The position numbers and the translations under genes were made by a program. From contig JAFQMA010000054.1 of assembly GCA_017414535.1 (NCBI GenBank), forward strand, positions 1 through 35,062: DNA of 35,062 bases. The letters run 5' to 3'. The notes under the pieces were generated by a model. It did not search any database and had not been told where the DNA came from. It worked only from the letters and a program-made list of their open reading frames with translations. This document shows, one piece after another, positions 7,269 to 14,011 of this stretch (position 1 is the stretch's first letter; each line of letters opens with the position of its first letter). The stretch comes from Clostridia bacterium. Its GTDB lineage: Bacteria > Bacillota > Clostridia > Oscillospirales > SIG627.

Positions 7269-7685
7269 ATGAAAAAAGAAAAAAACACTCCGCCCCTTCC
7301 TCCGTCCACCGTGGCAGGCTCGGCAGAGACCCCCTTCGGCACGGTACGCTTCCGGCGCTACGGCGGAAAGCTCGGAGAAACTGCCCCCGTGGCCTATTCC
7401 ATCCGTCTCCCCGAGGGGGAGGGGCTGGGTCAATGGAACGCCCTTGCCCCAAGGCTTGCCACTGCCTATCTTTCCTATTTAGAGAAGGAAAGCCGCAAGG
7501 GAACGCGAAACGTGTGGTTCGGTGGGCTGGAGGGTGAGGTCACCGAGGAGGGTATCCTCCTCTCCGCCGCCTTCTGTCCCTTTGAGGAGCGCGCTTTCCG
7601 CCCCGTAGCCCGCCTGACCGTCGAGGAAAACGGGCTCCTTTCCGTCCGTTTCATAAAAAAGAGAGGCTGGAGGCGCACTCTATAA
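7269..7685 (+). CDS. Uncharacterised 138-residue protein
   Basis: Cytoplasmic by appearance, with no signal or membrane segment. It starts MKKEKNTPPLPP, then a segment rich in beta-type sequence (TPFGTVRFRRYGGKLGETAPVAYS), a central helix (WNALAPRLATAYLSYLEK), and a repeat of strand-like segments ending in RFIKKRGWRRTL. GAGG lies 7 bases before the ATG. It is divergent from the spoVM unit. The last codons and stop lie inside an inverted repeat (AGGCGCACT and AGTGCGCCT) that begins the hairpin array downstream. I do not recognise a family. Codon use matches neighbouring genes, so it is probably real. Confidence 0.6.
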   Translation: MKKEKNTPPLPPSTVAGSAETPFGTVRFRRYGGKLGETAPVAYSIRLPEGEGLGQWNALAPRLATAYLSYLEKESRKGTRNVWFGGLEGEVTEEGILLSAAFCPFEERAFRPVARLTVEENGLLSVRFIKKRGWRRTL

Positions 7686-7868
7686 GGAAGTGCGCCTCAG
7701 TTATATTCGCCTTACGGCGAGTTATATTGCTTCGCAGTTATATTTGGGCTTCGCCCAAGTTATATTCGCTTTGCGAGTTCTATGGCGAATATAATATAAC
7801 TAAAACCGCAGGTTTTAATATCACTTTGCCGATAGGCAAAATAACACTGTGAGGCCTGTCTCACAATA
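7669..7868 (+). repeat. Array of mini-hairpins joined by AGTTATATT linkers
   Basis: Four exact copies of AGTTATATT start at 7699, 7720, 7736 and 7758, with a variant at 7776. Between them lie tiny perfect hairpins: CGCC-ttac-GGCG, GC-ttc-GC, TGGGC-ttc-GCCCA and CGC-ttt-GCG. The array continues with TAAAACC-gca-GGTTTTA, TTTGCC-gata-GGCAAA and TGTGAG-gcctgt-CTCACA, joined by ATATCAC or ATAACAC. GGCGAATATAATATAACT at 7784 can pair back with AGTTATATTCGCC at 7699, closing a multibranched structure. The ATCACTTTGCC-gata-GGCAAA unit resembles modules of element A. Confidence 0.75.
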
Positions 7869-7917
7869 TCACTTGTTATTATCTTTGAGATAGGTTAAAT
7901 TTAAAACATCCATTTTC

Positions 7918-7981
7918 GTTACGCACCTTTTGGAAGTGCGTAACCCACTATGACACTTTCAGTCTGAAAGTGTCATTTTTT
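7918..7981 (+). terminator. Two hairpins, the second an intrinsic terminator on the plus strand
   Basis: GTTACGCAC/GTGCGTAAC (7918-7944) is followed by TGACACTTTC-agtct-GAAAGTGTCA (7951-7975) and T6. It would end plus-strand transcripts coming from the 7269 gene and the hairpin array. Confidence 0.65.
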
Positions 7982-7985
7982 ATGC

Positions 7986-8028
7986 AAAAAGAAATTAGGG
8001 AGAACACTTCTTTACGAAGTGTCTCCCT
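7986..8028 (-). terminator. Terminator of the SleC-like gene
   Basis: On the minus strand: AGGGAGACACTTC-gtaaa-GAAGTGTTCTCCCT followed by AATTTCTTTTT, 16 bases past the stop codon at 8044. Confidence 0.7.
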
Positions 8029-8043
8029 GATGCCTCTCTTTTT

Positions 8044-10233
8044 TTACCGATCGCGCTTTGCCCAAGCCTCGGCGTCCCGCCAAGGGCAGTCCTCGGGCCA
8101 ATCGGATCGGCTCTCCCGACCCGGGGCCCCCCTCTCCCAAGGCATGACCACTGCTTCCCGTGCCTCGGGCTCGGCCGCGGCAGAGATCTCGGCTCTGCCC
8201 GTCAGGGTAGGCAGGCATCCGTTTTCCACAGCCCGACGGAAGGTGGCGATGCGGGTGCGGGTGTTCCTTCCCGCAATGCCGTCGGCGGCAAGCCCCGTCA
8301 GCCGCTGAAATACCGTCACGGCGTTTTCCGTAGCCCTGCCGAAATCTCCGTCCGCCACAAGGCGCGGCAGGGGCGCCAAGGCACGACGCACCGTATTGAG
8401 GGAATTTTGCAGAGCCAGAACGTCCGCGCCCGAGGAGCCGTAGCGCAGGACCCGTCCCGTCACGGCACTGCCGTCCTCCAGGCAATCCGAGGCCACAGAG
8501 CCGAACACCCGCCCCAGCGCCGTCCAGGTCTGCCGACCCACGATGCCGTCCGTATCAAGACCGAAGATCCGCTGAAATTCCCGCACGGAATTTCTCGTGA
8601 CCGTACCGAAAACGGAATCCTCCTCCACCCGCGGGACAGTGGGAAACACGGGGCGAACACGGTTAAGGAGCCGCTGCACGTACAAAACGTCCTCCCCCGA
8701 GGAGCCCCGCCGCACGGGAGAGCCGGGGTAAGGGCGAATGGTAATGGTGCCGCCCTCGGTCACATCCAGATACACCGCGATAATACGGTTCCAGGTATTC
8801 TCCCCCACCACCCCATCCACAAAGAGGCCGTAGTACTCCTGAAAGGCCCGCACGGCGTTTTGAGTGGAATTGCCGAATCTGCCGTCCACCGCCACGTCCC
8901 GCAAAAAGGGGTTGAAGGCAGCCACGGTCTTTAAATAAAACTGCAGGGTCTGCACCGCCGTGCCCGTATCGCCGAAGGAAAGAATGCCGGGGAAGGAGGT
9001 ATCGTCGTACTGAGGCCGCTCCCCCTCACTGTTCAGCTCCGCCAGCTTCTTTACCGCCACGTAGATATAGGAAATGCGATACCAGGTGCTCTTTCCCACC
9101 ACCCCGTCCGCCGTCAGATCGAAAATGCGCTGAAAGGCAAGCACGGCCGCCCGCGTTTCCGCACCGAAGACCCCGTCCACACGGGTGATGGCGGGAATGG
9201 CGGGATAATTGACCCGAATGCGATTCAGCTGCTGCTGGATGGTACGCACCGCCTGCCCCGAGGAGCCCACCCGCAGGGGAGAGCCGGGGTAGCTTTCGGG
9301 AATGGAACGGATCTGATCGGTGGAGGCCAATTCCACGTTGCCGTAATAGAACTGCAGGATCTCCAAGGGAGAGAGCCCCTCCTGCGCCAGGCTCACCGTG
9401 CCCCATTGGGAAAGGCCCGCACAGGTGACGGTACTGCCGTTGCAGTATTCTGCAAAATAGGGATCGATCCTGCCGGGGCGGCGGATATATTCGTTGAAGA
9501 TCTCATCCACGATCCGCTCGATGCTCTCGTAGATATTGCGTCCGTAAACGTAGTACTGATCGTATGCGGTGGAATTGGTAATATTGAAATTGTACCCGCG
9601 GGAGGGATACCATTCCGTGAAGATGCGGTTGAGGGCAAGGCTGATCTGGCAGAGGATATTGGCCCTCAGGCTGGCCGCGGGCCAGGTAGGATAGATCTCG
9701 CTGGAGGCAACGTTTTTGATATAATCCACGAAATTGACCGTCACGTTGGAGGCGGCACTGTTCGGCGCGCCCAGATGCACGGTGATTCGCTCGGGAATAA
9801 AAACGCCCGTCAGCACCCGCTCCGTCCCCGTTGGAGCCTCCCGCTCGGGGGCCACGTCGCTGCGCAGGCCGTGGGGGCCGATGTCGTATTCAATGACGTC
9901 GTCAAGGCTCTGCCCCCGCGGGATCATCTCCACGGGCAGACGGCTCGTTTCCCCCGCAAAGATCTGAATACCGCGAATGAAAAAGCTGTAAAAGCCCTCG
10001 GCGGTGATGCGGGCATCCACCGTGGAATAGGGCAGCGCCTCCCCGGGGGCAAGGGACAGACTGCGGGCAGGGGCATCAATGAGAAATTCGCGTGAAACGC
10101 CCGACGTGGCCGTGCTCGTCTCCGCCTCTCCCAAGCTCTCCCCCGCAGGGGTAAAGACCTCCACCCGCGCGTTGCCTACGGGAAAGGCGGAGCTGGCGGA
10201 ACGAACGGTAAAAAACAAACTACCTTGTGGCAT
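8044..10233 (-). CDS. SleC-like spore cortex-lytic protein with four peptidoglycan-binding repeats
   Basis: 729 residues, no signal peptide. Residues 1-110 look like a beta-sandwich regulatory domain (VEVFTPAGESLGEAETS). About 150-310 matches the SleC/SpoIID-like catalytic region (FVDYIKNVASSEIYPTW, AANILCQISLALNRI-type helix, YDQYYVYGRNIYE, CNGSTVTCAGLSQWGTVSLA). Four PG_binding_1 repeats follow at about 320-390, 417-488, 507-578 and 596-668, each with a GSSG or GDTG turn, FG.xT, AVxxFQ and DGIVG.xTW pattern. SleC of Clostridia degrades cortex at germination but usually has one such repeat, so four is unusual. AAAGGAG lies 7 bases before the ATG. Exact enzymatic activity is not proven from sequence. 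Confidence 0.8.
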   Translation of the reverse strand: MPQGSLFFTVRSASSAFPVGNARVEVFTPAGESLGEAETSTATSGVSREFLIDAPARSLSLAPGEALPYSTVDARITAEGFYSFFIRGIQIFAGETSRLPVEMIPRGQSLDDVIEYDIGPHGLRSDVAPEREAPTGTERVLTGVFIPERITVHLGAPNSAASNVTVNFVDYIKNVASSEIYPTWPAASLRANILCQISLALNRIFTEWYPSRGYNFNITNSTAYDQYYVYGRNIYESIERIVDEIFNEYIRRPGRIDPYFAEYCNGSTVTCAGLSQWGTVSLAQEGLSPLEILQFYYGNVELASTDQIRSIPESYPGSPLRVGSSGQAVRTIQQQLNRIRVNYPAIPAITRVDGVFGAETRAAVLAFQRIFDLTADGVVGKSTWYRISYIYVAVKKLAELNSEGERPQYDDTSFPGILSFGDTGTAVQTLQFYLKTVAAFNPFLRDVAVDGRFGNSTQNAVRAFQEYYGLFVDGVVGENTWNRIIAVYLDVTEGGTITIRPYPGSPVRRGSSGEDVLYVQRLLNRVRPVFPTVPRVEEDSVFGTVTRNSVREFQRIFGLDTDGIVGRQTWTALGRVFGSVASDCLEDGSAVTGRVLRYGSSGADVLALQNSLNTVRRALAPLPRLVADGDFGRATENAVTVFQRLTGLAADGIAGRNTRTRIATFRRAVENGCLPTLTGRAEISAAAEPEAREAVVMPWERGAPGRESRSDWPEDCPWRDAEAWAKRDR

Positions 10234-10265
10234 AAAAATCTCCTTTCAAGCAATGCTTTCTCTCC

Positions 10266-10273
10266 ATTTTATG
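10266..10273 (-). promoter_or_regulatory. Candidate sporulation-sigma -10 for the SleC-like gene
   Basis: Minus-strand CATAAAAT differs at one position from the sigma-E -10 consensus and lies 33 bases before the start codon. A TGAACC sequence upstream could be a -35. Tentative. Confidence 0.3.
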
Positions 10274-10321
10274 AAAAAATGGGGTTTTGGTTCAAAAAAA
10301 TGGTTTTTGCTCCACGCCGAA

Positions 10322-10350
10322 TTGACAAAAGGAGCGCGAAATGCTATGAT
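10322..10350 (+). promoter_or_regulatory. Sigma-A promoter of the ECF-S operon
   Basis: TTGACA (10322-10327), 17 bases, TATGAT (10345-10350). The ATG of the first gene is 32 bases beyond the -10, so the leader is short and no riboswitch fits. Confidence 0.85.
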
Positions 10351-10382
10351 AAATCCGTAAAATTTCTCATTCGGAGGGTGCT

Positions 10383-10928
10383 ATGGCTTCACAAAAATCC
10401 ACCGAGCTGCGCAGTATCATCTACGCGGCGGTTTCCTTGGCACTGTGTCTGGTGCTCCCCTTTTTGACGGGCAATATTCCCGCCATCGGTCAGCAGTTCG
10501 CCCCCATGCATTTTCCCGTGCTTCTCTGCGGGTATCTGGCAGGCCCCCTGTGGGGCGGTGTAGTGGGCGTTGTCGCCCCCTTCATGCGCAATCTGCTCTT
10601 CGGTGCGCCCGTTCTGTATCCGCAGGCCATCCGCATGGCCTTCGAGCTGTGCGTTTACGGCGCGGCGGCAGGGCTCTTCTATCGGTATCTGCCCAAAAAG
10701 CCCTTGGGTGTTTACGTTTCCCTTTTGTGCGCCATGTTCTTTGGAAGACTTTCCTGGGCGCTGGCGCAGTTCATCCTCAGCGTGCTGGACAAGACACAGC
10801 CCTTCTATCCCGAGCTGGTGGTGACCCAAACGGTCACAAGCTCCCTCTACGGCATCCTCATCCAGATCGTTCTCATCCCTCCCTTAGTGCTGGCCCTGCA
10901 ACGGGCCAAACTCATTACCAAATATTGA
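10383..10928 (+). CDS. ECF transporter substrate-binding (S) component
   Basis: 181-residue integral membrane protein with about five or six helices. S components bind a vitamin or other small molecule and work with the shared EcfT/EcfA1/EcfA2 module, which is not in this window. The pattern fits the family: a short Lys/Ser N-terminus, LCLVLPFLTGNIP, FAPMHFPVLLCGYLAGPLWGGVVG, a conserved basic residue after PFMRNLLFG, and a final hydrophobic helix LYGILIQIVLIPPLVLAL. CGGAGGG precedes the ATG. No substrate-specific signature or riboswitch was found. It is followed after 13 bases by a PHP-family gene, so the cargo may be linked to the two hydrolases downstream; that is inference. Confidence 0.85.
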   Translation: MASQKSTELRSIIYAAVSLALCLVLPFLTGNIPAIGQQFAPMHFPVLLCGYLAGPLWGGVVGVVAPFMRNLLFGAPVLYPQAIRMAFELCVYGAAAGLFYRYLPKKPLGVYVSLLCAMFFGRLSWALAQFILSVLDKTQPFYPELVVTQTVTSSLYGILIQIVLIPPLVLALQRAKLITKY

Positions 10929-10941
10929 AAGAAGGCCTCCC

Positions 10942-12009
10942 ATGAAAGCCACCAAACAAGAGATCTCCCGGATCGACCGCCTTTACGGCGAGCGCCAGCC
11001 CTTCTTCGGCGAGCTGCACGACCATTCCGTCATCGGTGACGGAAAGTGCACCCTGGCCCAGTGGAGGCAGGGCATGGAGGAAAAGGGCATCGACTTTGCC
11101 ACCATTGTGGATCACCGCATCGTGGAGCACATGTACCACCACGATTTTATCGACGGCCTGTTCCTGGGCGGCACCGAGCCCGCCACCCGCATTCTGGATA
11201 TGCCCGGCGAGATCGCCTTTGACGGTAAGATGCACTACAACATGATCCATCACGATCCCGAGGCCATCCGCACCATTTACAAGGAATTTGAGGAATACAA
11301 ATACGCAGGCGGCATCAAGGATAAGGCCTGCTACCCCTATCCCCGCTTCACCCGTGAGCGCTTCAAGATGATCGTGGATCGCCTTTACGAGCTGGGGGGC
11401 TTTCTCGTGCACCCTCACCCCTCCAGCAAAATGAAGTCCGACGATCCCACCGATTACTGGTTCATCGACGGCATGGGCATCGAGATCCGCAACACCTATC
11501 AGCACGACCGCTTCGAGTGGCAGAGACAGAAGGACTACGAGGTCTGGACCAATCTTTTAAAGGCGGGCAAGCGGGTGTTTGCCACCTTCGGCTGTGACGA
11601 GCACGATGTCCCCTCCGACCGCAATCTCAATACCCTCTACGCCACCCGCCGCAGCAGTAAATGCTATCTGGACGTGCTGAAATCGGGCGATTTCAATACG
11701 GGCGCCGTGGGCATTCAGATGTGCGTGGGTGAGACCACCATGGGCGGCAAGACCTCCTTTGAGGGTCAGCGCCTCATCGTGCGCGTGGGCGATTTCCACC
11801 GCTCCGTTCTGAAGCAGGCCCCCACCCTCCGTCTGGAGCTATACGCAGGAGAAAAGCGCATTTACAAGGCCCCTGTCCCGCTGGGTGAGACAAAGTATTT
11901 CGCCTTTGACCTGAAGGCCGATGCCCCCTACGTCCGCGTGGAGCTGCGGGACAGCGCAAACGGCGGCTACCTCATTGCCGCAGGAAACCCCATCTGGAAC
12001 GAGCTCTGA
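10942..12009 (+). CDS. PHP-domain metal-dependent hydrolase
   Basis: 355 residues, cytoplasmic. PHP proteins coordinate two or three metals and usually cleave phosphoesters. Visible metal-ligand motifs are ELHDHS (His26, Asp27, His28), TIVDHR (Asp57, His58), FLVHPHPSS in the middle, and the late FATFGCDEHDVP. The last third (GKTSFEGQRLIVRVGDF to IWNEL) is beta-rich and looks like an added sandwich domain. GAAAGAAGG precedes the ATG. Middle gene of the operon with the ECF S component and the esterase-like gene. Substrate unknown. Confidence 0.8.
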   Translation: MKATKQEISRIDRLYGERQPFFGELHDHSVIGDGKCTLAQWRQGMEEKGIDFATIVDHRIVEHMYHHDFIDGLFLGGTEPATRILDMPGEIAFDGKMHYNMIHHDPEAIRTIYKEFEEYKYAGGIKDKACYPYPRFTRERFKMIVDRLYELGGFLVHPHPSSKMKSDDPTDYWFIDGMGIEIRNTYQHDRFEWQRQKDYEVWTNLLKAGKRVFATFGCDEHDVPSDRNLNTLYATRRSSKCYLDVLKSGDFNTGAVGIQMCVGETTMGGKTSFEGQRLIVRVGDFHRSVLKQAPTLRLELYAGEKRIYKAPVPLGETKYFAFDLKADAPYVRVELRDSANGGYLIAAGNPIWNEL

Positions 12010-12027
12010 CCCTTGGAGGATCATACC

Positions 12028-12909
12028 ATGACACAGAAAAAAGCCGCCGTATTCGTGATGCTGGGCCAATCCAACGCCGTGGGACACGGCGTTCCCATGG
12101 AGGAGAAGGACAAGCTCCTCACCCCCATGAAAAACGTTTTCGGCCTCAGCCGCGAGAAAAATCAATCCTTTGATCACACCGCCCTTTTCTGGGAGGGCTA
12201 CCGAAGCTTTGGCATGAATCTTGCGGAGGAGCAGGACAACACCTATTCCGTACCGAACCTTTTGGCCACCCTATGGCAGAAGCATATTAACGAGGGCAAC
12301 GCCCTCGGCCTGCCCGACCTCTATATCGTCCAGATCGCCATCGGCGCCCAGGGCATTACGGAGGGCTATATGTGGCACCCCGACCGTGAAAAAAGGCTGA
12401 TTCCCGGAAAGCTGGGCACGGTGGATATTTCCCTTTATCCCTTCACCTGCCATATCTTCTCCCTTCTCAGAGAAAGCTTTGCCGCGCGGGGTATGGATTT
12501 TGAGGTCATGGGCATCCATTGGCGCGGGGGCGAGAACGATATGTACGCCGAGACAAAGCGCGAGTATCTGGAGGAGCATCTGGAGGGGCTTTACACCCGC
12601 ATGATCACGGATTTTGACGCATTACTTGACACTCCCCCCTTCGTGTTCCATCTTTTGGCCTGCCCCGACCGCACCCTGGACTGCGATCCCACGGGCTACA
12701 GCCTGAAGAATATGCTCTATATCAACTCCGTTTTCGAGCTTCTTTCCCACAAGCGGGAAAACGTTTCCGCCTTCGACGTGCGCAATTGCCCCTATTTTGT
12801 TCCGGGCGTGCGCGGCAACGGCATTTTCATGGAGGACGTGGTGCACTTCACCCCCGAGGTCAACCTCTGGGTGGCGGAGCAGATCCTCAAGGCCTACGCA
12901 GAAAAGTAA
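12028..12909 (+). CDS. SGNH-fold esterase, sialate O-acetylesterase-like
   Basis: 293 residues. Hydrolases of this family remove acetyl groups from sugars. Block I is AVFVMLGQSNAVGHG with nucleophile Ser15. A central block GIHWRGGENDMY corresponds to the usual WHQGE segment. The final DVVHFTPEVN supplies the catalytic His. No signal peptide, so it is probably cytoplasmic and acts on an imported or internal substrate. The ATG at 12028 is chosen because GGAGG lies 9 bases upstream; a TTG at 12013 sits before that ribosome site. Starts 18 bases after the PHP gene and is the last gene of the operon. Confidence 0.75.
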   Translation: MTQKKAAVFVMLGQSNAVGHGVPMEEKDKLLTPMKNVFGLSREKNQSFDHTALFWEGYRSFGMNLAEEQDNTYSVPNLLATLWQKHINEGNALGLPDLYIVQIAIGAQGITEGYMWHPDREKRLIPGKLGTVDISLYPFTCHIFSLLRESFAARGMDFEVMGIHWRGGENDMYAETKREYLEEHLEGLYTRMITDFDALLDTPPFVFHLLACPDRTLDCDPTGYSLKNMLYINSVFELLSHKRENVSAFDVRNCPYFVPGVRGNGIFMEDVVHFTPEVNLWVAEQILKAYAEK

Positions 12910-13014
12910 AAAGAGTTTTTTTGCGGGGGAAACCTTTTTCTTGGGAGAGGCTTTTTCGGCAAAAAGCCCCTCCCAAACCCACCCCAAAAACTTTTGGTTT
13001 TTATTTTTTATTTC
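12909..13014 (+). repeat. Interspersed element C, copy 2
   Basis: Contains a perfect-looking hairpin at 12941-12976: TTGGGAGAGGCTTTTT-cggc-AAAAAGCCCCTCCCAA (one mismatch). It is followed by ACCCCAAAAACTTTTGGTTTTTAT as in the other copies. It probably ends the ECF-S operon. Just downstream the 10-mer ACATACCGTT occurs twice (13021 and 13034). The rest of 13015-13157 shows no gene. Confidence 0.7.
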
Positions 13015-13157
13015 TCTGTTACATACCGTTACAACATACCGTTGTAGGGGCAAGCTTCGTTCGCCCGTCACAAAACAAATCATTGTTTTTCCGCCAAGCA
13101 AAAAATTTGCACAAGGCAGGAACGATTTTTTCGTTGCTTTTTTCTTTCCCAAAGGGA

Positions 13158-13186
13158 TAGACGAAAAGCGATTTTTTTGTTATACT
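13158..13186 (+). promoter_or_regulatory. Probable sigma-A promoter
   Basis: TAGACG (13158-13163), 17 bases, TATACT (13181-13186), 31 bases before the ATG of the membrane-protein gene. The -35 is imperfect. Confidence 0.6.
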
Positions 13187-13217
13187 GAAAAAAGAATAAA
13201 AGGAAGGAGGATCCGCC

Positions 13218-13952
13218 ATGCCAAGACCCGCGCCCGAAAGAAACGGCGAAAGCCGTGCCAAGGCCCGTCCCGCACCCAAAAGGAAGCCTCTTTCCCCCGA
13301 GGAAAAAAAGCGCCGCGCCGAAGCGGCAAGGCTGGAGAAGGAACGCCGCGCGCAGGAAAAGCTCCTTCGCCGCGCACGTCGCCGTGCCCTCTTTATCGCA
13401 AGCCTTGCCACCGCGCTGGTGTTCGTGGTCCTCTATTACGTTTTCGTGGGTGTCAGCATTGCCACCCGCCCCGACGGCAGGGAGGACGCCCTCCCCGTGG
13501 TGATCTACCGCGGCACCGCCTCCAAGGAGGAAGCCCGTCTGGAGGTAGAGGAGGTCTATTTCAAGGGGAATTATTACCTGCCCCTGACGGTGCTGGAGCC
13601 TTACGTTGCCGTAACCGAATTCGGCGATCACAGCACCCGCTCCTTTTCCCTTTCCGACGGCGGCTACGCCACCTTCTATCTCAACAGCTGCGATGCCCTG
13701 ATCTGCGGTGTGCGCGTGTCTCTGGAGGGCGAGAGCTTCGTCAAGGACAACGTGCTCTATCTCCCCGCAGATTTCTATCGGGATAAGATGAACTGCTTCA
13801 CCTTTGAAAAATCCACCGCGCTGGCCGCGTGGGTCTTCACCTTCCGCGAGGAAGTGACGCCCGCCTTCCGCATGGCGGCGCAGAGCCCCGCCGAGCGCAT
13901 CCCCTACCAGCCCGCCTACGACCAGACCCCCGTCACCCCGCCTCAGGCATGA
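13218..13952 (+). CDS. Single-pass membrane protein of unknown function
   Basis: 244 residues. Residues 1-56 are very rich in Arg, Lys, Ala and Glu (KRRAEAARLEKERRAQEKLL), probably a charged helix in the cytoplasm. One membrane segment follows at about 57-80 (ALFIASLATALVFVVLYYVF). The outside part (about 85-244) has alternating strand-like segments, for example VEEVYFKGNYYLPLTVLEPYV and GESFVKDNVLYLPADFY, reminiscent of copper-amine-oxidase-N-like or stalk domains. It ends in a Pro-rich tail. GGAAGGAGG precedes the ATG. Single-gene unit with a promoter upstream and a strong terminator downstream. No firm family match. Confidence 0.75.
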   Translation: MPRPAPERNGESRAKARPAPKRKPLSPEEKKRRAEAARLEKERRAQEKLLRRARRRALFIASLATALVFVVLYYVFVGVSIATRPDGREDALPVVIYRGTASKEEARLEVEEVYFKGNYYLPLTVLEPYVAVTEFGDHSTRSFSLSDGGYATFYLNSCDALICGVRVSLEGESFVKDNVLYLPADFYRDKMNCFTFEKSTALAAWVFTFREEVTPAFRMAAQSPAERIPYQPAYDQTPVTPPQA

Positions 13953-13964
13953 GAATAAAAGATC

Positions 13965-13998
13965 AGCCCAAGTAACAAAGCGTTACTTGGGCTTTTTA
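13965..13998. terminator. Bidirectional terminator between convergent genes
   Basis: Perfect 12-bp stem AGCCCAAGTAAC-aaagc-GTTACTTGGGCT followed by TTTTTATTT on the plus strand. It separates the membrane-protein gene from the end of addA at 14012. The minus-strand tail is weaker. Confidence 0.85.
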
Positions 13999-14011
13999 TT
14001 TGCTATGGGCT

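Noticed and set aside
7699..7868. CRISPR array
   Set aside because: The constant units are only about 9 bases and the variable units are 5-16-base palindromes. No cas genes are nearby.
12013..12027. TTG start for the esterase-like gene
   Set aside because: It overlaps the GGAGG ribosome site that serves the ATG at 12028.
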